From the NCBI GenBank assembly GCA_947641735.1, contig CANRQR010000016.1, forward strand, positions 1 through 32,551: a stretch of 32,551 bases of DNA, given 5' to 3'. The DNA is from an uncultured Lactobacillus sp. Lineage in GTDB: Bacteria; Bacillota; Bacilli; Lactobacillales; Lactobacillaceae. How positions within the stretch are numbered: the first letter of the stretch is position 1; each line of letters begins with the position of its first letter. Shown one piece after another: positions 16,197 through 24,433 of this stretch. The position numbers were made by a program, and so were the translations under genes. The notes beneath the pieces were generated by a model that saw nothing but the letters and a program-made list of their open reading frames with translations, was not told the origin of the DNA and searched no databases.

Positions 16197-16202
16197 TATA
16201 AT
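16197..16202 (+). promoter_or_regulatory. Candidate -10 of the hsdRMS operon
   Basis: A consensus TATAAT lies 36 nt before the hsdR ATG. The -35 region overlaps the T run of the preceding terminator (TTTTTG, 16 nt upstream) and is weak. GAGGAG follows near 16228 as the ribosome site. Confidence 0.45.
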
Positions 16203-16238
16203 TTATCTATTAGAGATGTTTGTATTTGAGGAGTTTTT

Positions 16239-19200
16239 ATGGCTACACAATTTAATGAAATGACAAGAGTTCAATTTCCTGGGCTGATTCATTTATTAAA
16301 ATTAGGATATGAATTTATTCCCAAACATACAGTAGAAAGTAATAAAGACCCAGAAAATAATATTTTGCTTCCTATTCTCAAGGAACAATTTTTAAAGCTA
16401 AATCCTGGCGCTACTGAAAAAGAATTCGATGATGAATACAAAGAAATAAAAATCGAATTAACAAATAATGATTTGGGAAAAGAATTCTTTGATAGGATTC
16501 AAAACAAAGGAAATTCAAAATTTAGATTAATTGATTGGGAAAACTGGAAGAATAATATTTTTCAAATTTCCTATGAAATACCTTGTGAAAATGGTGATGA
16601 TGAATTTAGACCAGACTTAACAATTTTTATCAATGGTCTTCCTTTGGCATACATAGAATTTAAGAAGCCTAATGCAATTCGAAATGGTCAGACTGGAATG
16701 ATCTCTGAATTTTCGAGGATGGAAAAAAGATTTCAAAATAAAGCTTTTAAGGTCTTTCATAATATCACTCAAATAATTGGCTTCACCGATAATATGGACT
16801 ATTCTGAAGATTATGGTATGCACACCACAGGTTCATACTATTGTACTTCAAGTTATTCAAAAGCTTTCTTTAACTCAATGCATGAAGAAAGACAAGATGA
16901 AGTATCTAAGCAAGTTGGCGAGGTGACTGAAGAACAAATAGTAGAAGTTCTAAAGGACGCTAATAAAATTGCTATTAAGGATACTCCTGAATTTAAAACT
17001 AATTGTGATCCCAACACTCCAGCAAACTCATTTTTAACTTCATTGTTTTCTTTAGACAGATTGAAATTCTTTTTAAGATTCGGTATTGCATACGATAAGA
17101 AGCGAAATGATGATGGAATTATAACTTTCCAAAAGCAAATAATGCGTTATCCTCAATATTTTGCAACCAAAGCTATTGAAGACGCAATTAATTCCGGAGT
17201 TAAAAAAGGTGTTATTTGGCATACTCAAGGTTCTGGTAAAACGGCCTTAGCCTTCTACAATATTGAATATTTAAAGTATGTTTTTCAAAAGAAAAATATC
17301 ATCCCTCAATTTTTCTTTATTGTTGATCGTATTGACTTAGCGAATCAGGCAGAAAATGCATTTTTAAATAGAGGGTTAAAAGTTAAGCGTATCAATTCTA
17401 AACAAGAATTAAATAAACCATTTACAGAAGATGTGGCTGTTGTAAATATTCAAAAGATTAATGAAGATACAAATTTAGTAGATAAATCTGGTTATGAAAG
17501 TTTGAATAAGCAAAATGTTTATTTTATTGATGAGGCCCACAGATCTTATAACAATAAGGGTTCATACTTGCCAAATCTCTATAATGCGGATAAAAATGCA
17601 ATAAAAATTGCTCTTACAGGAACTCCTTTAATTAATCCTGACCACAAAGCTAATGAAAAACATAAAACCACTAGAGAAATCTTTGGTGATTATTTAAATA
17701 AATACTATTATGACCAGTCCATTCAAGATGGCTTTACTTTGCGTTTAATGCGTGAAGAAGTTAGAACTGAGTACAAGAAAAAGTTTAAAAATATAGTAGA
17801 TAATCTTCAAGAACAAGTACAGAAAGGTACCTTAAAGAAAAAAGATATTCTTGCTCACCCTGCTTATTGTTCCCCATTATTAAATTACATTTTGAAAGAC
17901 TTTCAAGAATCTAAAGAAATATATGGAGATAGGACTATTGGAGGAATGATTGTAGCCGATTCTTCTGACCAAGCACGTGAATTATACAAACTCTTTCAAG
18001 AAAAAAGTAAAGATGGTGAAACTAAATTTACTGCTTCTTTAATTCTTTCAGATGAAAATGATAAAGAAACTAGAAATAGTGAAGTTAAGAATTTTATTGA
18101 TGGAAAAACTGATTTCTTGATTGTTTATAATATGTTGCTTACAGGTTTCAATGCTCCTAGATTAAAGAAGTTATATCTCGGTAGAGTTATTAAAGCCCAC
18201 AACTTATTGCAAGCTCTAACTCGTGTAAACCGTCCATATCATGATTTTAGATTTGGTTATATTGTTGACTTCGCTAATATTTCTAAAGAGTTCGATAAAA
18301 CAAATAAGGCTTACTTTGAAGAACTTAACAATGAATATGCAAAATCTGGAGAAGATTTAAATAATATCTATGGTTCATTATTTGTTCCTGTAGAAGACAT
18401 TGAAAAGAATTTGCAGAATGCTGAAATAGTTTTAGCTGAATACAACACCAGTAACCTAGAAAGTTTTTCACAACAAATTAATGACATCCCTAAAAAGAGT
18501 GAGTTAATTCAATTAGCAAAAACTTTACGGGAACTCAAAGAAGATTACAATGTTGCCAGACTTCTCTCTTATGATGAATTAGTTGAAAAGATTAAGGCTA
18601 AAAATATCGCTCAATTATTAAGTATTGTTCAAGACAGAATTCGAACAGTCAATTTAATTGAAGATACAAGTCAAGAATCCGGAAAAGATATTTTAAATAT
18701 TGCTATGAAGAATTGGACTTTTAATTTTGAAAAGGACGGTTCTGAAGAATTGAAGCTTGTAGCTGACGACTATCGAAAAGCCGAAGAAAAAGCAAAGCAT
18801 GCATTCAATCAAAATTGGGATCAAAAAGATCCTGATTGGATTTCTTTATTTGAAGAATTTAAACGTATTATGCAAAAGCAACATATTAAGGAAATCACTC
18901 CTGAGGAAACAAGAGAGAATACTCATAAGATTCAACAAATTATTATTGATTTAAGAAATTTGAATTCTAAGAATGAACGTTTTGCTAATGCATTTAATGG
19001 CGATAAAAAGTATGTTAGAAGCTTCAAAAAAGTTATTTATGATTTCACTGGTCAAGAACCTGACACTGTTAAAGATCATACAAGTATCTACACAGTAATG
19101 AAAACTTCTAAAGAAAGTATTGATGATGAAATAGCCAAAAATAGTGCAGTGTTGGAAAATGAACCGTATGTAAAAAAAGCAATTCTTAGAATAATAATTA

Positions 19201-19307
19201 AACAAAGAAAGGATCTTCAAAAAATGGATGTTCAACCTGGTGAAATTAAGGAACTATCTGACTTATTAACCAAAGAATATCACGATGAATATGAAGGAAT
19301 TAAATAA
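16239..19307 (+). CDS. hsdR: Type I restriction enzyme, R (motor/nuclease) subunit
   Basis: 1022-aa HsdR, which pumps DNA with ATP and cuts it when the target is unmethylated. The N-terminal PD-(D/E)xK nuclease reads RPDLTIFINGLPLAYIEFKK (Asp near 125, Glu-Phe-Lys near 140). The helicase core has Walker A HTQGSGKT (about 327-334), DEAH in YFIDEAHRS (near 431), motif III ALTGTPL and motif VI QALTRVNRPY. The C-terminal helical part, about 750-1022, would dock to the methylase. It is full length for the family. The stop overlaps the hsdM start as TAATG, so expression is coupled. It is the first gene in an R-M-S operon on the tRNA-Thr island. Confidence 0.96.
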   Translation: MATQFNEMTRVQFPGLIHLLKLGYEFIPKHTVESNKDPENNILLPILKEQFLKLNPGATEKEFDDEYKEIKIELTNNDLGKEFFDRIQNKGNSKFRLIDWENWKNNIFQISYEIPCENGDDEFRPDLTIFINGLPLAYIEFKKPNAIRNGQTGMISEFSRMEKRFQNKAFKVFHNITQIIGFTDNMDYSEDYGMHTTGSYYCTSSYSKAFFNSMHEERQDEVSKQVGEVTEEQIVEVLKDANKIAIKDTPEFKTNCDPNTPANSFLTSLFSLDRLKFFLRFGIAYDKKRNDDGIITFQKQIMRYPQYFATKAIEDAINSGVKKGVIWHTQGSGKTALAFYNIEYLKYVFQKKNIIPQFFFIVDRIDLANQAENAFLNRGLKVKRINSKQELNKPFTEDVAVVNIQKINEDTNLVDKSGYESLNKQNVYFIDEAHRSYNNKGSYLPNLYNADKNAIKIALTGTPLINPDHKANEKHKTTREIFGDYLNKYYYDQSIQDGFTLRLMREEVRTEYKKKFKNIVDNLQEQVQKGTLKKKDILAHPAYCSPLLNYILKDFQESKEIYGDRTIGGMIVADSSDQARELYKLFQEKSKDGETKFTASLILSDENDKETRNSEVKNFIDGKTDFLIVYNMLLTGFNAPRLKKLYLGRVIKAHNLLQALTRVNRPYHDFRFGYIVDFANISKEFDKTNKAYFEELNNEYAKSGEDLNNIYGSLFVPVEDIEKNLQNAEIVLAEYNTSNLESFSQQINDIPKKSELIQLAKTLRELKEDYNVARLLSYDELVEKIKAKNIAQLLSIVQDRIRTVNLIEDTSQESGKDILNIAMKNWTFNFEKDGSEELKLVADDYRKAEEKAKHAFNQNWDQKDPDWISLFEEFKRIMQKQHIKEITPEETRENTHKIQQIIIDLRNLNSKNERFANAFNGDKKYVRSFKKVIYDFTGQEPDTVKDHTSIYTVMKTSKESIDDEIAKNSAVLENEPYVKKAILRIIIKQRKDLQKMDVQPGEIKELSDLLTKEYHDEYEGIK

Positions 19308-20929
19308 TGGAAAATACAAATTATGTTGAAACTGTTGAAAATTTAGTCGACAGCATTAAAGGAATCTTAACAAGTGCCGGTTTAGGAGGAGAAGCTGGCG
19401 AATATAAGTTAGTTACACAATCTTTCTTATATAAGTTTCTGAACGATAAATTTCTCTATGAGGCTAAGAAAGCTGATTCACAAAATGATTACCAACATTT
19501 AATGGATTTAAGTGATGATGATTATGAGATGCTTCAATGGAGTCTTGGTGAAAATTCTGCACAAATTCAACGTAAAGATTTAATTGAAACACTCTATAAT
19601 CAACAAAATGTTGATAATTTTAGTGAAGTTTTTGATACAACATTAAATGATATAGCACTTGATAATAATGATCTATTTTCTGTTGAAACGGCGGGAAATA
19701 CTCAGGTTAGATTATTTGATGCACATCTGATTGCTGATAATGTTCAAGATGGCTCCCAAAGAAATCATGTAGCTAGAGAATTGATTAAATTATTAGCTTC
19801 AACTAAGTTTGATAGGTCAATATTTGATGAAGGATTTGATTTCTTCTCTACCATCTTTGAATACATGATTCAAGATTACAACAAAAATGGTGGCGGTAAT
19901 TATGCAGAATACTACACACCGCGCACCATTGCGAAGATCATTGCTGATATTTTAGTTGGTAAAGAAAGTCCTGAAAATGTTAAGGTTTATGATCCTGCTG
20001 CTGGTTCAGGAACCTTATTGATGAATATTGCTAATAAAATTGGAGTAGATAAGTGTACTGTATATAGTCAGGACATTTCTCAAAAATCTTCAAACTTGCT
20101 CAGATTGAACTTAATACTAAATAATTTAAGTCACTCTATTCATAATATTGTTCAAGGAAATACTATCTTAAATAATAAACATCCCGAAAAAATGGATTAT
20201 ATTGTATCAAACCCGCCTTTTAAGTTGGATTTTTCTGATTGGCGTGATCAAGTAGAAAGCGTTCCTAATTCAAATGAATTATACTTTGCCGGAATTCCAA
20301 AAATTCCTAACAAGAAAAAGAGTGCGATGGCCATCTACGAGCTATTTATCCAACTTATTATTAATTCTCTTAACGATAAGGGAAAGGCTGCTGTAGTCGT
20401 TCCGACCGGATTTTTAACGGCAGGAAGTATAGATAAAAAAATTAGAAAATATTTAGTTGATAATAAGATGATTGACACTGTAGTTTCGATGCCAGCTAAT
20501 GTATTTGCAAATACTGGGACTAATGTTAGTGTGATCTTTTTTAATAAGAACAAGCAAGGTGATCAAGTTCAATTGATTGATGCCTCTAAATTAGGTGCAA
20601 AAGTTAAAGAAAATGGATTGCAGAAAACTACTTTGTATAAAGATGATATTAGAAAAATTGTAGATTCTGCTGTTGAAAGAAAAGATGTTGAAGACTTTTC
20701 AATTGTTGTTAGTCTTTCTGAAATTAAGAAAAAGAACTATTCATTTAGTGCAGGTCAGTATTTTCCTATAAAAATTGAATATGTTGAACTTACTAAAGAT
20801 GAATTCGAAGAGAAAATGCAGGAGTATCAGGAAAAGTTGAGTGAGTTGTTTAATCAGAATAATTTATTAGAAGAGAGTATAAAAAAGCAATTGGGAAACT
20901 TGAATTATGAACAAAATAAAATGGACTAA
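19307..20929 (+). CDS. hsdM: Type I DNA methyltransferase, M subunit
   Basis: 540-aa N6-adenine methyltransferase. The N-terminal helical domain (about 1-160) ends before AEYYTPRTIAKIIADIL. The AdoMet motif I is YDPAAGSGTLL (near 227-237) and the catalytic motif IV is NPPF (near 302-305). A C-terminal coiled tail (LTKDEFEEKMQEYQEKLSEL) would contact HsdS. With HsdS it methylates the recognition site, and with HsdR it forms the restriction complex. It overlaps hsdR by one base and hsdS by 23. No disrupted motifs are seen. Confidence 0.96.
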   Translation: MENTNYVETVENLVDSIKGILTSAGLGGEAGEYKLVTQSFLYKFLNDKFLYEAKKADSQNDYQHLMDLSDDDYEMLQWSLGENSAQIQRKDLIETLYNQQNVDNFSEVFDTTLNDIALDNNDLFSVETAGNTQVRLFDAHLIADNVQDGSQRNHVARELIKLLASTKFDRSIFDEGFDFFSTIFEYMIQDYNKNGGGNYAEYYTPRTIAKIIADILVGKESPENVKVYDPAAGSGTLLMNIANKIGVDKCTVYSQDISQKSSNLLRLNLILNNLSHSIHNIVQGNTILNNKHPEKMDYIVSNPPFKLDFSDWRDQVESVPNSNELYFAGIPKIPNKKKSAMAIYELFIQLIINSLNDKGKAAVVVPTGFLTAGSIDKKIRKYLVDNKMIDTVVSMPANVFANTGTNVSVIFFNKNKQGDQVQLIDASKLGAKVKENGLQKTTLYKDDIRKIVDSAVERKDVEDFSIVVSLSEIKKKNYSFSAGQYFPIKIEYVELTKDEFEEKMQEYQEKLSELFNQNNLLEESIKKQLGNLNYEQNKMD

Positions 20930-22106
20930 AAAAAGATTAACTGATTTAGGCAAATTTGCGAGAGGCAAATCAAAACACAGGCCTAGAAATGATAAAACTC
21001 TTTTTAAGAATGGTCACTATCCTTTAGTTCAAACCGGAGATATAAAAAAGGCAAATTTATATATTCAAAAAAGTGAAGAATTTTATAATGAAAAAGGGTT
21101 AAAGCAGAGCAAATTATGGCCAACTGATACTTTATGTATAACAATAGCTGCAAACATCGCAGAAACAGCTTTGCTTGGTCAACCTATGTGCTTTCCTGAT
21201 AGTATTGTTGGGTTCAATGCTTTCCCAAATAAATCAAATAACTTGTTTGTACATTATGTTTTTGAACTATTAAAGCAACAAATTCAAGATAATGTTAACG
21301 GAAGTATTCAAAAAAACATTAATTTGGAGTTTTTAGAAAATTTTGAATTAATGGTGCCTCCTTTAAATTATCAAAACAAAGTAAGCAAATTACTTAAAGA
21401 TATTGATTCCAAAATCACTAACAACAATGCTATCTCCAAAGAGCTTGAATCAATGGCTAAAACCATCTATGATTATTGGTTCTTGCAGTTTGAATTTCCT
21501 GATAAAGATGGCAAACCATACAAGTCAAATGGTGGTAAGATGGTTTGGAATGACCAACTTAAACAGGAAATTCCTGAGGGATGGGAAGTTTCAATAGTAA
21601 AGAATATTTTAGGAGATTATCCAAGAACTAAGACCATTGAAAGTAAAGAATATAATTCAGGATCTCTTTATCCAATTATTGATCAAAGTAAAGATTCGTA
21701 TATTTGCGGGTATACCGATAACAAAGATTATGTTTTAAATTTAGATGATGCTATAGTATTCGGAGATCATTCTAACAAATCAAAATACGTTAATTTTCCA
21801 TTTGCTCGAGGCGCAGATGGAACACAAATTTTAAATTCCAACAATCCAAGATTACCTAATTATCTTTTATACCAGGAAATAATTGCATTACCTGAGATTG
21901 AAAAGGGATATTCACGACACTTTAAATTCTTAAAAGCTCAAAACATAACTATTCCAACCTTGGATATAACAAAAAAATATATGAGTATTGTAAGCAACAT
22001 GCTTCTACAACAAAGAAAAATTATCAAGGAAAACCAACAACTTCAATCTCTCCGGGATTTCCTTTTACCAATGCTTATGAATGGACAAGTTATAATTGAA
22101 GATTAA
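20907..22106 (+). CDS. hsdS: Type I restriction-modification specificity subunit
   Basis: 399-aa HsdS with the usual two half-repeats. The first target-recognition domain is about 1-150, followed by a conserved helical spacer (about 150-195: KVSKLLKDIDSKITNNNAIS, then ESMAKTIYDYWFLQFEFPDK). The second recognition domain starts at IPEGWEVSIVK (about 224-365, with GDHSNKSKYVNFPFARGADG). The last helix is QQRKIIKENQQLQSLRDFLL. It determines a bipartite DNA target that cannot be read from sequence alone. It starts inside hsdM. There is no second hsdS or hsdS fragment in the island, so shuffling by inversion is not evident, although a broken tyrosine recombinase lies 1 kb downstream. Confidence 0.93.
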   Translation: MNKIKWTKKRLTDLGKFARGKSKHRPRNDKTLFKNGHYPLVQTGDIKKANLYIQKSEEFYNEKGLKQSKLWPTDTLCITIAANIAETALLGQPMCFPDSIVGFNAFPNKSNNLFVHYVFELLKQQIQDNVNGSIQKNINLEFLENFELMVPPLNYQNKVSKLLKDIDSKITNNNAISKELESMAKTIYDYWFLQFEFPDKDGKPYKSNGGKMVWNDQLKQEIPEGWEVSIVKNILGDYPRTKTIESKEYNSGSLYPIIDQSKDSYICGYTDNKDYVLNLDDAIVFGDHSNKSKYVNFPFARGADGTQILNSNNPRLPNYLLYQEIIALPEIEKGYSRHFKFLKAQNITIPTLDITKKYMSIVSNMLLQQRKIIKENQQLQSLRDFLLPMLMNGQVIIED

Positions 22107-22480
22107 ATTATGGTAATTACTTGTTTAAATGCAATTTTTTCAATATTTGATCTGTTAACTCTATCCTTTTGAAGAGAATCTTTTAAGCGTTGCATAGCTT
22201 GTTTAATAAATAATGAATCTGCCAAAATCATATATAATTGGGGATGCAAATGGCCGAATATTCTATCTTTATAATGGTTAAAGTTAGGTTCTATATTTGA
22301 AGTATTAGAGAGCAAAGCTTTATTGTATAACTTCAAATAAACTTTCGTAATCAATATAGAAGCTAGTGTTTCTTTGGTTACATTTTTTCTAGTGAATCCT
22401 GTATATAGAGGAACTAAATCTCTATTTTCAATAAAAGTAATAATTTTTGAAGAATTTAATACTTTATACTGAAAGAACAA
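22103..22480 (-). CDS. Hypothetical protein, possibly a gene remnant
   Basis: An open frame of 125 codons runs towards hsdS and overlaps its last 4 bases. The only early start is TTG with no Shine-Dalgarno, and a TAA lies 6 codons upstream. The composition is protein-like (for example LYTGFTRKNVTKETLASIL and LHPQLYMILADSLFIKQAMQ), but I recognise no family. With the fragment at 22543-22746 upstream on the same strand, it may be what remains of a longer accessory gene. Expression is doubtful. Confidence 0.4.
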   Translation of the reverse strand: MFFQYKVLNSSKIITFIENRDLVPLYTGFTRKNVTKETLASILITKVYLKLYNKALLSNTSNIEPNFNHYKDRIFGHLHPQLYMILADSLFIKQAMQRLKDSLQKDRVNRSNIEKIAFKQVITII

Positions 22481-22542
22481 TTTGTTGAATAAATTTTATG
22501 GAAGGAAAATATAACTCCTTCAATTTTTTATATCATTAAAAT

Positions 22543-22746
22543 CTATTTCTTTTTTGATTTAGTGAATTTGATCAAACAAATCGCATCTAATTCGAAACCA
22601 AATGGTATATTTTTTCTGGCAAATTCCTTAATTCTACTGACACTCATTTCTTTTTGGCTGCCAAGTTTCTTCATATAATAACTAATATCACCTGCTAATT
22701 CAGTATATGATTTTTCCAAGTTTGTTAAAAATAAGTTATATCGTTC
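22543..22746 (-). pseudogene. 5'-truncated gene fragment, unrecognised
   Basis: A minus-strand frame of 67 codons ends at TAG (22545-22543). It reads plausibly as protein (KSYTELAGDISYYMKKLG, EFARKNIPFGFELDAICLIK) but has no start codon with a ribosome site, and a TAA lies immediately upstream. The family is unknown. It is adjacent to, and codirectional with, the orphan frame at 22103-22480. Confidence 0.35.
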
Positions 22747-22789
22747 TTATAATTAATAACCTTTTGTTTTGTCATCGTCCAATTTAATG

Positions 22790-22801
22790 GACGGGCCCGT
22801 C
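22790..22801. repeat. GC-rich 12-bp perfect palindrome in decayed island DNA
   Basis: GACGGGCCCGTC stands out in very AT-rich surroundings. It is preceded by a small hairpin, CGTCCA (22776-22781) with TGGACG (22788-22793). The function is unknown. Confidence 0.55.
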
Positions 22802-22911
22802 TACAACCTTTCTTTTTTGATTTATCATGATAGATAAATTTTATTTCAAAGATTTTTCTTTAGGTGAAATGCTCAAAAAACGAAAAATTCTATCAAAAAA
22901 ATTTAAAAGTC

Positions 22912-22931
22912 AGTCAAAATTAGTCAAAATT
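22912..22931 (+). repeat. Tandem 10-bp direct repeat
   Basis: AGTCAAAATT occurs twice head to tail, about 125 bp before the integrase remnant. Short direct repeats next to an integrase gene can be arm-type recombinase sites; this is inference only. Confidence 0.4.
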
Positions 22932-22950
22932 AATTATTTCATAAATCAAA

Positions 22951-22992
22951 TCCCCAAAAGTAATGGTTAGAATACTTTTGAGGAATTTTTTT
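22951..22992 (+). terminator. Terminator-like hairpin upstream of the integrase remnant
   Basis: The 12-nt arms TCCCCAAAAGTA (22951-22962) and TACTTTTGAGGA pair with one mismatch, followed by seven T. Confidence 0.65.
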
Positions 22993-23056
22993 GTATCTAA
23001 CAAGAAATGCTTAAGTATGGATAATAAAAATTGAAAGTTAGTTAACTTTTAAGACA

Positions 23057-23674
23057 AATGTTATTGGATTATTATTTATCTTGGATACTGGCATGAGGCC
23101 TCAAGAAGTTCAAATGGTTAAGTGGGGCCAACTATTAATAACGGTGATTTTAAAGTCTTTGAAATAAATGATTCTTGTAGTGAAAAGAATCATGCGCCAA
23201 ACCATCATTTAAAAGGCAGAGCTAAAGAAAATTTTCTAGAAAGACATTACCTTTATCTGCTGAAACTTTAGATATATTAAATGCGTTTCGGAAACAATCT
23301 GAGTTCTTAAAAGGTACTGATCAATTAAATAAAAATGATTATATCTTGTTAAATTTAAGAGATAACCGATTAACTTCTTTAGGGATGCCAATGGACAAGC
23401 AAGTATGAATTTAATAATTAAGAAAGTTGCTAAAAAGGTAAGAGGTAATAATGAAAGTAACTAGATTAGTTGTTATAACTGTAGGCATACAGTAGCAAGT
23501 AAATGGACAAATACCTCTGGGATAGCTTTATCATTTTTAGCTTTTCATCTAGGTCACTCGGTCCAACAATTACTTAAAACATATGTCCATGAAAATGCTG
23601 ATTGTAGTCAAAATATGATGGACTTAATGAAGAAAAATAATAACAAAAAGATAATAAATTTAAAACGTGCATAA
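23057..23674 (+). pseudogene. Decayed tyrosine-recombinase (phage-type) integrase, catalytic domain
   Basis: Translation across frames recovers an integrase catalytic domain: LDTGMRPQEVQMVKW (box I with Arg), then INNGDFKVFEIN, RKTLPLSAETLDILNAFR, ASMNLIIKKVAKKV, CRHTVASKW (box II Arg; the usual His three residues before it is Tyr), LGHSVQQLLKTYVHEN with the nucleophilic Tyr, and stop at 23672-23674. Frame changes occur near 23135, 23235 and 23400, and an in-frame TAG lies near 23469. The N-terminal arm-binding and core-binding domains are missing. It ends 64 bp before attR, where an integrase gene is expected. It is non-functional as it stands. Confidence 0.82.
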
Positions 23675-23738
23675 ACAAATACATTGAAAAAATTCGAATT
23701 GCGTTTAAACGTTGATAATAGGAAGTTTTCTATTTAAC

Positions 23739-23758
23739 TTCGATCCTGGCATTCAGCA
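23739..23758 (+). repeat. attR: copy of the tRNA-Thr 3' end
   Basis: Twenty bases identical to 15930-15949, with no tRNA body upstream. This marks the right junction of the island. Confidence 0.85.
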
Positions 23759-23774
23759 CTCAGGGTATTAACTA

Positions 23775-23826
23775 AGAGTCTTTCAAATAAAGTTTTAGAA
23801 AACTTTATTTGGCAGGCTCTTTTTTA
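23775..23826 (+). terminator. Original tRNA-Thr terminator, displaced by the island
   Basis: A 12-bp perfect stem AAATAAAGTTTT/AAAACTTTATTT (23785-23796, 23799-23810) lies inside an outer AGAGTC/GGCTCT stem and is followed by T5. It begins 17 nt after attR, where the tRNA terminator would have stood before integration. Confidence 0.7.
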
Positions 23827-23843
23827 CATTAATATTCAATATA

Positions 23844-23879
23844 ACCTAAAAAGCAGGGCTGAGGCTCTGCTTTTTTAGG
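23844..23879 (+). terminator. Hairpin before the GNAT gene
   Basis: CCTAAAAAGCAGGGC pairs with GCTCTGCTTTTTTAGG. The T run is part of the stem, as in many bidirectional terminators. Confidence 0.6.
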
Positions 23880-23911
23880 TATACTAGTAGAAAAATGAAA
23901 TGAGTGAGATT

Positions 23912-24433
23912 ATGACTTTAATTTATACACGCTATGCCACTAACGCCGATTTATCAAATATCATGGGTATTATTAATGAAGCAAAAGATTTTCTAAAGCA
24001 GAGTGGTAGTAGTCAATGGCAAGGAACCTATCCGGACGAAGATACAATTTTAACTGATATCAAAAACAAAAGTGCCTTGGTTTTAATGGTAGATGATAAG
24101 GTGGCTGGCTATGCGGCAAGTGTTGTTGGGATAGAGCCAACTTATCAGAAAATAAATGGAGAGTGGGAAAATACTAAAGATGAGTATGCTACTTTTCATC
24201 GTTTAGCTATTAGCAGTAAGTATCGCGGGATGCATTTAGCTAATTTTATGTTTTCAGATTTGATTTCAATTATGGTAAATCAAGGAATTAAAAATTTTAG
24301 AATTGATACATCACGTAAAAATCAAATTATGCAACATTTAGCTTTAAAAAATAATTTTATTGAACGTGGGATTATTATGGTTGATGAAGATCCAGAGGAT
24401 CCTAGTCGTTTAGCCTATGAATTAAATCTATAA
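23912..24433 (+). CDS. GNAT-family N-acetyltransferase
   Basis: About 173 aa. The GNAT fold is visible: N-terminal RYATNADLSNIMGIINEAKD, beta-strand VLMVDDKVAGYAA, the acetyl-CoA-binding region FHRLAISSKYRGMHLANFMF (motif A, with Arg-Gly in place of the full QxxGxG/A), and RIDTSRKNQIMQHLALKNNF near the end. It transfers an acetyl group from acetyl-CoA to an amine; the acceptor is unknown. The start at 23912 sits after GAGTGAG; an ATG at 23900 would add four residues but lacks a ribosome site. It is the first gene to the right of the island and converges with the psiE-like gene, overlapping it by 6 bp. Confidence 0.85.
   Translation: MTLIYTRYATNADLSNIMGIINEAKDFLKQSGSSQWQGTYPDEDTILTDIKNKSALVLMVDDKVAGYAASVVGIEPTYQKINGEWENTKDEYATFHRLAISSKYRGMHLANFMFSDLISIMVNQGIKNFRIDTSRKNQIMQHLALKNNFIERGIIMVDEDPEDPSRLAYELNL

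Larger units (their letters stand above)
15930..23758. mobile_element. Genomic island in tRNA-Thr carrying a type I R-M system
   Basis: The island runs between the 20-bp tRNA-derived direct repeats. It holds hsdRMS (coding-intact), two minus-strand remnants, and a decayed tyrosine integrase just inside attR. Both ends are rich in inverted repeats. No conjugation, replication or phage structural genes are present, so it is either a small integrative element or a strongly reduced one. With the integrase broken, self-excision is unlikely without help from a related integrase. Confidence 0.8.

Noticed and set aside
22827..22970. 47-codon frame beginning MIDKFYFKDF
   Set aside because: It has no ribosome site, overlaps a terminator hairpin at its end and matches no family I know. 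Lys/Phe-rich frames are expected by chance in AT-rich DNA.
20907..23674. Phase-variable hsdS shuffling by the nearby recombinase
   Set aside because: Only one hsdS exists, no inverted hsdS fragment is seen, and the recombinase is broken and better explained as the island integrase.
15930..23758. Prophage
   Set aside because: There is an integrase remnant and attachment repeats, but no capsid, tail, lysis, terminase or replication genes.
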